From assembly GCF_000417875.1 (NCBI RefSeq), contig NW_006920871.1:225397-289396 (forward strand): a DNA stretch of 64,000 bases. Direction: 5' to 3'. This document shows positions 52,206-62,350 of this stretch, in pieces (position 1 is the first letter of the stretch; each line of letters begins with the position of its first letter). The notes below the pieces were generated by a model. The model was not told the DNA's origin and did not search any database. It saw only the letters and a list, made by a program, of their open reading frames with translations. This stretch comes from Pseudozyma flocculosa PF-1. Taxonomy: Eukaryota; Basidiomycota; Ustilaginomycetes; Ustilaginales; Ustilaginaceae. The position numbers and the translations under genes were made by a program.

Positions 52206-55200
52206 ATGGCGCTCCACCAGCTCTTCACGCTGGCGTTTGCGCTCCAGCTCGAGCCCCTGCCTACGCTCGACTACGTCGCAGCGCACCACGACGACGATCA
52301 GGAGCCCGGCAATGACGACTTCCGCGTCGGCGCAAACACCTTTCTCGAGCCCATCGTCTCGCGCCACCCGCCGCACCCCGTACACACCATCTCGTTCCTG
52401 CTGCAGCACACCAACGCCCTGGACGCCGTTGCGCCCTGGTCCGACCTCATCGCGCTGCTGGCCAGGGCCGACGACGATCCCTCTTTCAAGAACCTGCGCG
52501 AGTTCTTCGACGCTCGATACGATGACAGCGGCAGGCTGATTGGCGCCGATCCGCCGCCCAAGAAGCCCTCGAGCCCGACCAGGCGCCTCCGCAGCGCATC
52601 GCGCAGCACCGCTTTTGCGCCGCCAACGCGCAGGAGCAGCCAGGCCGCCGCCGACGGCAGAAAGGCCTCGTTCGCGCAGAGCATCGGCGGCGCGGCCGCC
52701 TTGAAGCTCGGCTGGTTGCGCAAAAACACTGGCGAGAGCGCCGGCGCCTCTCATGGCGACTTCTCCGACGACGAGGTGCAGTCGAGCCATTCGCGTGACG
52801 GATCCCTTCCCCAGCCCAAGGCCTACTATGCAGCTTCCGAGATTCAGTTTGTCAGGACGCAAGGTACTGGCAACGCAGAGTGCGTCTCCGTGCCCGTCGC
52901 CGCATCGAGCGTCACCCCGACCGGTGCCGGCAAGGGCGGTCAGTCGGTCAAGACGGTGCGCTTCAACGTCCGCCTCGACCTGCACAGCGTCGGTCTCGCA
53001 CCGCATCCGCCAAGATCTGCGCGCAGACAGAGCGGCGCATCATCCCATCCGCGCAGAGTCTCTGATCCATCGGAAGCGTCTTCGATCGAGCGGGTGCCGA
53101 GCCGGGCGCCGTCGGGCCGGTACGAAGGAGCCGCTCTCGCGGGCGGCCAGGACCTAGCTCAGGCCATCAGCCCCATAAGCTCGAGGTCGTTTGGAGGCCT
53201 CAGCGACGAGATGCACGACTCGAACCATGCTGGCGTCGAGACGCCGTCGTCGCCGACAGCGAGGCGGAAAGGAAGCTCGACGAGCCTCGCTGGCGCTGGC
53301 CCACCCGGCGGCTCGAGCGCGGGCGGCGCTAGCGGCAAGGCTACGCGACGGCCCTCGATGATGTCCAAGCTGCTCGATTTCGGACTGCGGAAGCGCTCCA
53401 CCACCGAGCGGAGCGATACCATCGACAGCAGGGACGGCACAGGAAGCGAAGCATCCTCCCAGCATGCTCCGTCAGAGCAGGGCGGCTCTCATTTGGCGCA
53501 TGCCAAGCGAGTGCCGTCAGGCTTGAGCCACCTCCGTGCCAACGGCAGTTTTAACCGGGGCCACAGTGGCGACGAAGACGAAGGCGACAACGATGACGAG
53601 GCGCTCGACCTGGCTGAAGAGGAGGACGGGGAAGCGGGCGCAGAGGGCGAGGGCGGAGCAGCGTCGGCTCGAGTGGCAAGACGAGGCTCGTCGCACCGTC
53701 AGCTTGGGGAACCGGCACAGCTGTCGAGGCGGCGCAGCTCGAACGGCAGCTCCGGCCGTGCAGGCCTCTTGCAAAGCGCCATCTCGATGGAACCCGACCT
53801 GGGCCCGGTGCGCGAGGATGGCACCTTCGAGATCGAGCGTTTCACCACGCGCTCCAGCATCGATGCCCGCTCGATCTCGGCGCTCGGCGACGTCGAGCCG
53901 TCGGACGAGGCCCGAGAGGCCCAGGACCGGATGCTGGCAGACGGTCGCGACTTTATCAGCCTGCTTCGCGCCGCCAGCGAGATGGCGCTGCGTCTGGCCG
54001 AGGCGGCCGGGGAACAGAGGCAGGCCGACGAAGGCTCGAACTCCTCCCTCGCGGCAGCCGAAGGAGGACCAGCAACCACACCGAGAAACGAGATGGACGC
54101 GCAGCCGCAGTGGATGAGCGACAAGGCGCGGGGCAAGCGACCGGAGGCCAGCGGCAACACGACGCCGTCAGGATCTGGCGCTGGCCCGCAGGTGCGACCC
54201 AAGACGTCGTCGGTCCCGTCGACGCCCTCGATCAAGGAGCGATCCTTTGACCTCGAAAGGTCGCCCAACCCTTTCGCGCGATCCGACGCCCATGGCGCTT
54301 CGAGCGGCGACGATGGCAACCGACACTCGGTCGAGCCTTGGTGGCCCTGCGGCGAGGTCGATCCGCTGCCTGTCAGCATCTCGTGCGCGCTCGGGCAGGC
54401 GCTCGGCTGGGAGGGCATCATGCAACTCTGCTACGGACGCGGCAGCCGATCGGCTGCAGAGGGCAGCTACGCTCCCCTTGGTCGCGCTGCGGCCCTCGAC
54501 GAGGCCAACAAGCGGCACGAACGCACGGTCCTGGCATGGAGGACGGGCGTGGCTAGCGCAGACGAAGCGGCGCCGCACGGCGAGGAGCCCATCCCGCCGT
54601 CGGTCGACACCACCGCGTCCACTCGGAGCGAGCTTGACTCGTTTTCGACGTCGATTGGCGAGCGCCTCAACCTCGTCGATGATGTCCACGGCGCGGCACA
54701 ACCCGCCACAGCTGGGACCCAAAATGCCGGCATCGCGACGGGCAACGGCGGCCCTGAGGCCACGGTTGCGCCCAATGCCAATGCCCACGCCAATGGTCCT
54801 GCGCCCTACGCTCTGACGACGCTCAAGGATCTGCTCGGCCAGCACAGCGAAGAGGGACGGACGTGGCAGGACTGGATGAACCTCGCTCGGAGCATCCAGG
54901 GCTGGATCCAGGACTATGAGACCACGCGGGTCCGAGCCGGGCTGGCGCACGAGATCGGCGTTGAGCCAACGCCGCGAGCACCTGCCTCCGCAGCGGTAGC
55001 GGCCCCGGACACGCAGTCGAACGGCCTCGACCCGGTCGAGGCCAAGATCGACATCGATGCTGGCACCGCTGCTGCAGGCGCTGAAGCGTTCCGCACCGCG
55101 TCGATCCTTTCCGACCCCGGAGCTGCGACAGATGTCGACCTGCAGCCGTGCCTGTCGCCTCGGCAGCTACAGGTCCCTGCTGTGTTTGGCTCGCCAGAGT

Positions 55201-56022
55201 CGGGTTCTGCAAAGCTCGGTCGATCGTCGAGCATCAGTGGATCGTCTTTCGGGGCGAGGATGGCGCGACGGCAGCAGCAGCAGCAGCAGTCGCACCAACA
55301 GCAGCACAAGCAGTCGGCCGTCGAGGTGGTGCCCGAGTGCGTGCTGCGGGACCTCGTCGACCGGCGCTACGGCTTCCGACGGCGAGGGGGCATCCCTGAA
55401 GGCTTGCCGGCGGGTCCAGATGGCGAAGAGTTTGAGGACTACTCGTGGTCAAGGCAGAAGCTCGATGCCCGCCACTTTGCCACTGCTCTCAGTGAGTCTG
55501 ACTCTGCCGACGATCATCCGAGGCGCCGAATGCTGACCTGTGGTCGCCTTCCCATGTCTCCCATTTCCGCCTTCCCCCTCAGCCATCGGAAGCGACTCGC
55601 TATCGCACATGCTCGGGCAGGTGCAGCGGTCAGACTGGGTGCACGCGTCGGCGTGGGAGCTCGACTACCTCGAGATGTGCGTCTTCAAGTCGCCGCTGGT
55701 GGCCGAGCGCTTCCCGCCACCGGGCTCAGCCATTGTCCCGTCTGCGCGCTCCTACCAGCCGAGCGAGGGGACGCAGGATCGGACGAAGCTGTGCCCCAAC
55801 CCGGACGAGAACGGATGCTGGAGCAGCGCCGAGTGGAAGCGGTGGCTGACGACGATCCGCGAAGGCCAGATCATTGTGCCCGCCATTGGGTGGCAGGCGT
55901 GGTGGACCCTCATCTCGGTCCTCAACGGCGCCGACAGGACGGGACGCACCTATGACCTCCAGGTCAAGACGCCCGAGGAGCCGTTCGAGGCCCTCACCGA
56001 CCTCGGCGCCGTCTACATCTGA
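52206..56022 (+). CDS. Large hypothetical protein, 1,241 aa
   Basis: Two exons, 52206-55491 and 55583-56022 (91-nt phase-1 intron). The start is the first true ATG of the frame (MALHQLFTLAFALQLEPL). I do not recognise the family. Ordered segments lie at both ends and in the middle. The N-terminal 110 residues are helical (FLEPIVSRHPPHPVHTISFL, WSDLIALLARADDDPSFK). A central block near residues 720-770 reads PWWPCGEVDPLPVSISCALG and GWEGIMQLCYG. Then come LTTLKDLLGQHSEEGRTWQD and a C-terminal block VVPECVLRDLVDRRYGFRRR, continuing through the junction (ALTIGSDSLSHMLGQVQRSD) to GWQAWWTLISVLNGADRTGR. These are separated by long Ser/Gly-rich linkers and a glutamine run. Tryptophan-rich ordered blocks spaced by disorder suggest a scaffold. 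No membrane segment or catalytic motif is visible. Confidence 0.72.
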
Positions 56023-56219
56023 TCGCCGTGGGACCTGCGTCGTTGCGGGCCATTTAGCGCCACCTCTCTCAGTCCTTCCCGCACGGCCGTGTCCTCGGAA
56101 GACATCCAATGAGACTCTCTACTCAGCCTCAGCATCAGTCTGTGAGGCTTGCACGAAGCACGGGATGTCATCATTGCTGCTAGTAGTGATGAATAAGGTC
56201 CGGGACGGCATTGGTGGTT

Positions 56220-57139
56220 CTAGGCAGCCTCTTCGCCGGCAGCGCCGCCGGCAGCAGCTGCGGCCGTCTTCTTTGCCATCTTCTTTTCCTCTTCGATGAC
56301 AATGTTTTTGGCCGCGACGCCGCCGGCCGACTCGGGGGGCAGCTCGTGGAAGGGCTTTGTGCGCGAGACGATGAGCTGCTTGACCTCGTCTGCCACGTCG
56401 CCCTGGATGACGATTTCGTCGACGTTTGGGTTCTGCACCGAGCGCGAGACCGAGGCGCCCGTTGCGAGGCGCGACGAGAGCCTGCCAGTGCGCGCGCGCG
56501 GACACACGAGGAGAGGTTGGGGACGGGGTCGAGAAGGTGTCAGGGTCGTGAGATTGCGTTGAACAGAGGGATAAAGAGCTGGTGGGTCGAGGAGCTACTC
56601 ACCCCTTGGCCACGACCTTGAGTGCCGGGAGCGGAGGCGAGAAGGTGTGCAGACCGTTGATGCTCGTCGTTGCCTTGCGCTTGGTCCTGGCCGCCTTTGT
56701 GAGGATGATCTTGGACGCCTGCGAGGTGGAACAAGAGCGGAAAGAAGAGAATCATCGATCGTCAGCGGAGGAGGGATGAGCCCATCGACAAGAGGAGGAT
56801 GAAAGAGAGAGGGCACAGCCTGGGCTGGGGGGGTGCACTCACGGCCTTTTCCTTTTTCTCCTTTTCGGCCTTGGCCTCGGACTTCTTCTCCTTCTTTGCG
56901 GCCTCCTTTTCGAGGTCCTCTGCCTGCTTGGTGGTGAGGGCGGCGAGGTTCGAGGTGATGGCCTCCTCGGACCAGATGCGGGCGTAGAGCTGCGGGTGGG
57001 CCTCTTGCAGCCAGGCGCGGCACTTTGACGATGAGGGCCCAAACTCGCAGTACTCGGGCGGGAAGGTGCAGATCGAGCAGTACACTACGCTGCGAGGGGC
57101 CGGGGGTGCCACCGAGGGTCCGGCGTCGGAGGAGGACAT
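56220..57139 (-). CDS. TMA22: Tma22/DENR translation reinitiation factor
   Basis: Complement of 56843-57139, 56603-56718 and 56220-56481 (introns 124 and 121 nt, phases 0 and 2), 224 aa. The N-terminal zinc-binding segment reads VVYCSICTFPPEYCEFG with a further Cys in SSKCRAWL, followed by HPQLYARIW. A Lys/Glu-rich linker leads to KAARTKRKATTSINGLHTF. The SUI1 domain follows with VVAKGLSSRLATGASVSRS and DEIVIQGDVADEVKQLI. Tma22 pairs with Tma20 (MCT-1) on the 40S subunit to eject deacylated tRNA after termination and to permit reinitiation. The C-terminus has a short Ala/Gly-rich extension. It is divergent from the Smr-domain gene. All splice junctions restore the family alignment. Confidence 0.95.
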
Positions 57140-57605
57140 GGCGGTGTTTGAGGTGGTAGGCGGTGTCGAGAGGGGGGGCGCGAAGGGGTTAGTCTGGTGA
57201 GGAGAGGGGAGAGGGCGGGAAGGAAAGGAAAGGAGGCAAAGGTGAAGGAAGACGCACGACATACGGCGGCGGCCGCATCGCCAAAAAAAGTGGAGAGGCG
57301 GCTCACGTGCGTCGACCGAGCGTGGGCGGAGAGGCCGTCGGTCGGCCTCTGACGGGCAAACGAGGGCGCTCTCTCAGAAGGCTGTGCAGGATGCTGCGCC
57401 GTCGACCGACAAAGGTCCAGAACCTCGACCCTCCCCCTGCGCCATCTTCTTCCCATCCACCGACGCCCCCTCATCCCCACCTCTTGCGCCCTATATAGAT
57501 CGAGCGCCCAACGGGAGAGCCACCTCGATCCTCCTCTCTAGGCCTCCCCCCCACTTTCTTTTTCTGCTCCCTTCTCCCCCATAGATACCCTTGCTTTGGC
57601 CCACC
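57140..57605. promoter_or_regulatory. Divergent promoter of TMA22 and the Smr gene
   Basis: 466 bp between start codons, with a TATA-like element on the Smr side at 57492-57497. Confidence 0.5.
57492..57497 (+). promoter_or_regulatory. TATA box candidate of the Smr-domain gene
   Basis: CTATATAG context, about 110 nt upstream of the ATG, within GC- and CT-rich sequence. Confidence 0.5.
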
Positions 57606-58636
57606 ATGGACGAGCTCGTACGCTTCCTCAAGCAGCACAAACACCAGATCGTCAAGTACGGCAAAAAGGCCTTTACCTGGTGGAAGAAGAACCAGGGTAA
57701 ACAGAACGGCCAGCAGCAGCAGCAGCAGCAGCACGGCGGCAGCGGCGGCTACGGCGGTGGCTACGGCGGCGGCGGCGGCGGCGGCGGAGGAGGAGGGGGA
57801 GGAGGAGGCTACGCCGGTGCAGCCGCCGCCGGAGCTGCCGTCGGAGGGTACAACAACAACAACAACGACTACTACAACAACCACCAGCAGCAGCAGCCCC
57901 ACCTTCCGCCGCAGGGCCAGTACCAGGCACCGCAGTGGAACCAGCAGGCTGCCACCCAGGGCCCGCACTACAAGTACTCGCAGGACAACCAGGTCAACCA
58001 GCACGACGCCCACTATCTCGAGCTGCGCAACCGCGCCCGGTCCGAGGGCGACGCCATGGCGCGCTGCTTTGACCAGGCGCACGCCGCCCACGGCTCGGGC
58101 GACGGCGGGCGCGCCAAGCAGCTCAGCAGCGAGGGCCACCAGCACAAGGCGCAGATGGAGCGCCTCAACAAGGAGGCCGCCGACTGGATCTTTATGGCCA
58201 ACAACGAGGACAGCCCCGTGGGCACCGTCGACCTGCACGGGCTCTACACGTCCGAGGCCCTCGAGCGGACCGAGGCCGCTGTGCGCGAGGGGCAGAGCAA
58301 GGGCTGGCCCGAGCTCCGCCTCATTGTCGGCAAAGGGCTGCACTCCAAGGACCACCGCGCCCACATCGCTCCCGCCGTGGAAAAGATGATGCAAGAGTAC
58401 CGCCTCGACGCGCACCTCGACCCGCGCAACACGGGCGTGCTCGTCGTCAACCTCCAGGCTGGCGGCGCGGGCAACGCCGGCTTCACGCGCGACCTCGCTC
58501 GCCAGGTCAGCGGCAAGGACGACGAGGTGAGTGGGGAGGCGAGCGCGAGCTGTGACGCCGGACGGATCGCTGACATTGCCACGAGCCCTGCCACTGCCCC
58601 CTCGTATTGCTTTCTCTCCAGTGCGTCATCATGTGA
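57606..58636 (+). CDS. DUF1771-Smr protein with C-terminal CaaX box (CVIM)
   Basis: Exons 57606-58526 and 58622-58636 (95-nt phase-0 intron, GTGAGT donor, CTCCAG acceptor), 311 aa. A basic N-terminus (MDELVRFLKQHKHQIVKYG) is followed by poly-Gln, a long glycine run and an Asn/Gln/Tyr-rich stretch. DUF1771 spans about 130-200 (YLELRNRARSEGDAMARCFD, KQLSSEGHQHKAQMERLNK). The Smr domain follows, with DLHG at residues 209-212 and LIVGKGLHS near 240-248, ending VLVVNL. Smr domains are RNA or DNA endonucleases related to MutS2 tails. The last exon encodes only Cys-Val-Ile-Met and the stop. That tetrapeptide is a canonical CaaX prenylation box with terminal Met, which predicts farnesylation and membrane attachment, helped by the basic N-terminus. 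Without splicing the frame runs on past this point and loses the box. Confidence 0.88.
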
Positions 58637-59150
58637 ACTCGGCGCGCTGCCCCGGCGTTCGCCGCCCTTGGCTCCCATGTCTTGTGCTGCTTGGCTCCCT
58701 GGACGATGCTCTTTATCCCCTCCCTCTCCGCCCCGCCAGACGCTGCGTGTCCGGCGACTTGATACCATGTGCCGTCTCTTCTGGGGATGGCTCCCTGGCA
58801 GCACTGCCTTTTGCTTTAATCTATCCTCCGTGTGCCGGTCCTTGCAACGCGCCTTTGATGTGGCCAGGCGACCGAGGTCGGGCGAGAGGGCGGGACTCGG
58901 ACAGAGGGAGGGGCGTGCGTGTCGAGTGGCTGGTGCGCTCAGAGCAGGAGGGGAGGCGGAGCGGAGGCACTGCTGCACCTCGCTGCTCCTCCACAACCCC
59001 CGTTTGGCTGCCTCTCGAGTCGGTCTCTCTCGCTCATAGGCTCTCGACACACCTTCACTACTACCACCTCTGGCCAGCTTGGAATCTGACACCACAGCGC
59101 CTTCATCGCTCGCTCGCAGAAGGCACCTTGCGCGCCATCGCACGCACGCC
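58637..59150. other. Intergenic between the Smr gene and MON1
   Basis: 514 bp, no gene seen. It holds the Smr 3' UTR and the MON1 promoter and leader. Confidence 0.6.
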
Positions 59151-61886
59151 ATGGCCGACAAGGAGGCAAGCCAGCCCACGCCCGCCGCTCCGCCTCCTCA
59201 TCCCGCTGCACGCACCTCGTCCTTTGCTCCCACCGCGGCGACAGGCAGCACTGCGGCGACATCAGCTGCACCCGCATCGACCTCGACAGCGATAGCAACG
59301 GCGTCAGCGACGGCGACGGCGAGCTCGACGCCATCCTCCTCAAAACCTCCCTCGCTCAAGGCGCCCTCCAGGCCGACCCACTTCTTGACCAAGTCCCTCA
59401 CCACCGCAGCCGGCACCAGCACCGCATCGTCGTCGATCAACATCCGCGGCTCCGCCTTCGCCCACCATCACGTCCTCGCACCCGCCCGCACATCTTCACT
59501 GCGGACGCTCGACAACGCCCCAGATGACTGGGACGCCGATTCCACCGCATCTTCGCTCTCGCAGCAGGCGCCCAGCACCATCGATGACGGGTCGCGCGGT
59601 CCAAACAGGGACGGGGCGGGCCTGTTTGCCTCGCATCGCCCAGAGTTCGACCAGGACCGCGTGGACAACGTCGGCGTCGGTGCCGGCGGCAGCGGCAGCG
59701 CCAGCAGCAGCTTCATGAACGCCTTTCCCTTTCTCGGCCAGAGCGATGGTGTCAACGAGTTCGGACAGAAGGTTGCGGGTGGATCCACACGGGCGCCACC
59801 CAGAGACGCCCTCGACTACATTCGCTCCGTCAGCCACCGGGCAGACGTGCGAGCGCCCTCGTCGTCGCAGCAGAATTGGTCGAGGCCACATTCGTCAGAT
59901 GCGGAGAAGGCGGCCTCGTCGATATCCAGAGCACCCTCGCCTTTGCCCGCCGCCAGCCGGGTCGCCGAACCCGCTGCGAGGCCAGTCACGGTCGAGACGG
60001 GGTCGTTCAAGGGCAAGGAGAAGGCTGCGCTCGCCGAGGTCGTCGATGCCGGCGCAAACGGTGAAGCGATACCGACGGCAGAGGAAGACTACCCGGCCTC
60101 ACCGATCCCCACCAGCGAGCAGGGCGCCCCGACCGTCAGCGGCGTCGATGGCCAAGGGAGGGGCGGTGACGATGGCGCCTATCCGGATCGCAAGTACTAC
60201 ATCTTGAGCAGCGCGGGGAAGCCCATCTACATCAGCCACCTCGCCTCGCGCCGCACGTCGAGGTCACGGCAGGGTTCGCGCGATGCGGCCGACGAGGAGG
60301 CCGAGCGGCGGCGGCAGCAGGAGCTCGAGGACGACGAAGAGGAGCGTGCGACGACGCAGGTGGGCGTCATGCAGGCGCTCATCTCGATCTTCGCCGACGA
60401 CGATGGCGACCGGCTGCGCCACATCAACGCCGACAATGGCCGGACGCGCATCACGTTCCTGCTGCGGTCGCCCCTCTACTTCGTCTGCGTCTCGTCGTGG
60501 GGCGAGCCGCCGGCGACGACGCGCATGCACCTCGAGAACCTGCACCTCCAGGTGCTCAGCCTGGTGAGCGCCGGCCAGCTGTCGCGGCTGTTTGCGCGCA
60601 TGCCCAACTTTGACCTGCGACGACTGCTCGAGGGCACCGACGTGCTGCTCGGCAGCCTGCTCGCGCGCCTCCAGACCGACCTCTGCTTTGCTCTCGAGGC
60701 GCTGCAGCCCGTGCGCGTCGAGGCGCCGTTGCGGGAAGCCGTCTCGACGCTGCTGCTGCCGCCCAAGGGCGACGCGCGGCCAAAGGACCTCCTCTACGTG
60801 CTGCTCCTCGCCAACCAGCGCATCCTCACGCTGCTCCGCCCCAGGCGGCACAGCGTCCACCCGGCAGACATGCACCTCCTGGTCAACACCGTGTACGGCA
60901 CCGAGGCCATCCGCGAGCCGGGCGGAGAGAGCTGGGTGCCCATCTGCCTGCCCAAGTTTGCGCCGCAGGGCTTCGTGCATGCCTACGTCAGCTTCCTCGA
61001 GCGGCCTGCGGGTCCGGGCGGGGCAAGCGGCGAGGGCCGCCACGACGGAGCCGACGGCGACGATGACAGTAGCCTGGCGCTCGTCATGGTGACGGGCGAC
61101 CGCGACGGCTTCTCGGAGCTGAGCGCATGGCGCAGCGACATCATTGCCTCGCTCTCTGCCGCTCCGGCTCCCAAAGCGGCGGCGGCGGCGCCCACGTCGC
61201 CGAGCCTGCTGGCGGGTCTGTTTGACGCCGTCGGCCGGTGCGACTACAGCGCCGACGAGCTCGGCATCGCGGGGCTGCGCCACTTTGTGTACAAGTCGCG
61301 CACCAATGTCCAGATCACGGCGACGCGCCTCGAGGCGCCGTACGAGGCGGGCAGCGACGACCACAAGCGCCTCGTCACGCTCTACACGCTCGCCCACGAC
61401 GCCATCCACGGCCTCTCTACAGGTGCATCGGTGCCGCTGCCCGGCGGCACCAAGACCTCGACGGACCTCGCGTCCGAATACCTCGGTAGCGGCAGCGGCG
61501 GCAGCGGTGGGGCAGGTGGGATGGACGGAATCGTCGGAGGAGGTCGGACGATCCAAGCGGCCTCGTCCAACTTTATGCAAAAGGTGCTCCTCGGCGGCGG
61601 TGGTGGCACATCATCATCAGCGAGACAGGACTACAGCGCCGCCGCCGCCGCCGCCGCCGCCGCTGGGCAGAGACGGCTGCCGCCGATCGCGGGACCGGTC
61701 AAGATGCAGTACTACCAGACGGAGCGCGAAGCCGTGCTCGGGTGGATCACGCAGCCGTTTGAGCTCTACCTGACCTTTAACCCGTGGCTCAGCAAGACGG
61801 CCATCGTCGCCGCTGCCAACGCCGTCGCCAAGTGGGTCAAGCAAAACGAACAGGCCGTCTTTATCACTAGCGCACTCACCTTTTAG
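59151..61886 (+). CDS. MON1: Mon1, subunit of the Mon1-Ccz1 Rab7/Ypt7 exchange factor
   Basis: Single exon, 911 aa, starting at the first ATG (MADKEASQPTP). The first 340 residues are Ser/Ala/Thr-rich and disordered. The conserved Mon1 core begins near 345 with KYYILSSAGKPIYISH (the first longin domain). It continues QVGVMQALISIFADD, ITFLLRSPLYFVCVSSWGE, HLQVLSLVSAGQLSRLF, FDLRRLLEGTDVLLGSLL and LLLANQRILTLLRPRRHSVH, then WVPICLPKFAPQGFVHAYV. The C-terminal roadblock-like part ends YYQTEREAVLGWITQPFELY and VAKWVKQNEQAVFI. Mon1-Ccz1 is recruited to late endosomes, replaces Rab5 with Rab7 and drives fusion with the vacuole. Glycine and alanine-rich insertions lie in the last third. Intronless, unlike most neighbours. 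Confidence 0.94.
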   Translation: MADKEASQPTPAAPPPHPAARTSSFAPTAATGSTAATSAAPASTSTAIATASATATASSTPSSSKPPSLKAPSRPTHFLTKSLTTAAGTSTASSSINIRGSAFAHHHVLAPARTSSLRTLDNAPDDWDADSTASSLSQQAPSTIDDGSRGPNRDGAGLFASHRPEFDQDRVDNVGVGAGGSGSASSSFMNAFPFLGQSDGVNEFGQKVAGGSTRAPPRDALDYIRSVSHRADVRAPSSSQQNWSRPHSSDAEKAASSISRAPSPLPAASRVAEPAARPVTVETGSFKGKEKAALAEVVDAGANGEAIPTAEEDYPASPIPTSEQGAPTVSGVDGQGRGGDDGAYPDRKYYILSSAGKPIYISHLASRRTSRSRQGSRDAADEEAERRRQQELEDDEEERATTQVGVMQALISIFADDDGDRLRHINADNGRTRITFLLRSPLYFVCVSSWGEPPATTRMHLENLHLQVLSLVSAGQLSRLFARMPNFDLRRLLEGTDVLLGSLLARLQTDLCFALEALQPVRVEAPLREAVSTLLLPPKGDARPKDLLYVLLLANQRILTLLRPRRHSVHPADMHLLVNTVYGTEAIREPGGESWVPICLPKFAPQGFVHAYVSFLERPAGPGGASGEGRHDGADGDDDSSLALVMVTGDRDGFSELSAWRSDIIASLSAAPAPKAAAAAPTSPSLLAGLFDAVGRCDYSADELGIAGLRHFVYKSRTNVQITATRLEAPYEAGSDDHKRLVTLYTLAHDAIHGLSTGASVPLPGGTKTSTDLASEYLGSGSGGSGGAGGMDGIVGGGRTIQAASSNFMQKVLLGGGGGTSSSARQDYSAAAAAAAAAGQRRLPPIAGPVKMQYYQTEREAVLGWITQPFELYLTFNPWLSKTAIVAAANAVAKWVKQNEQAVFITSALTF

Positions 61887-62236
61887 CCCGTCGTAGCTCG
61901 TCGTAGCACCAGCAGCAGCAGCAGCAGCCGGCGGGGGTAGGGGCAGAAAGGGAGTGGTGGGTTTGTTGGTCGCTGCTTCTCGTCGAGGCCAGGATGCCGA
62001 GGGTTCGATGGTGTAGGATCGCGGCTGTGGAGGATCGTCAGAGATGGCATCTCAGCAGCGGGGTAGGCTCAGCGACAGCGACCCCGGACGCAATGCGGAT
62101 ACAGGAATGAATACAGCACACGTCGATACCCCCTTTTTCCTCGCCGCCAGGCTTGCTTCAAATGCCAGTTGGGTGCAAACCGGGGCCGTTTCTTAAAACG
62201 TCTATATATGCAAAAGATAGCGGACTGACATGAATA
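61887..62236. other. MON1 3' region and tRNA upstream region
   Basis: No gene seen. A CAGCAG repeat lies near 61911-61927 and an AT-rich patch with a TATATAT element at 62203-62209 just before the tRNA. Confidence 0.6.
62203..62209 (+). promoter_or_regulatory. Upstream TATA element of the tRNA-Lys gene
   Basis: TATATAT about 28 nt upstream of the mature tRNA 5' end. Such upstream TATA elements assist Pol III transcription of tRNA genes in some fungi. Confidence 0.5.
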
Positions 62237-62341
62237 TCCCGGCTAGCTCAGTCGGTAGAGCGTCAGACTCTTATCCAGAGCCTCTGCGATTGATCGCAGA
62301 AACCAATCTGAATGTCGTGGGTTCGAGCCCCACGTTGGGAG
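62237..62341 (+). tRNA. tRNA-Lys (anticodon CUU) with 32-nt intron
   Basis: Folded by eye. The acceptor stem TCCCGGC pairs with GTTGGGA (two G-U pairs), and the discriminator G is at 62341. The D-arm is GCTC/GAGC with loop AGTCGGTA. The anticodon stem TCAGA pairs with TCTGA, and the anticodon CTT is at 62270-62272. The T-arm is GTGGG/CCCAC with loop TTCGAGC. The intron occupies 62274-62305, directly after position 37 as is standard for nuclear tRNA introns. Mature length is 73 nt without CCA. It decodes AAG, the preferred lysine codon in this GC-rich genome. Confidence 0.95.
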
Positions 62342-62344
62342 ATC

Positions 62345-62350
62345 TTTTTT
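62345..62350 (+). terminator. Pol III terminator of tRNA-Lys
   Basis: Six consecutive T, three bases after the discriminator base. Confidence 0.85.
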
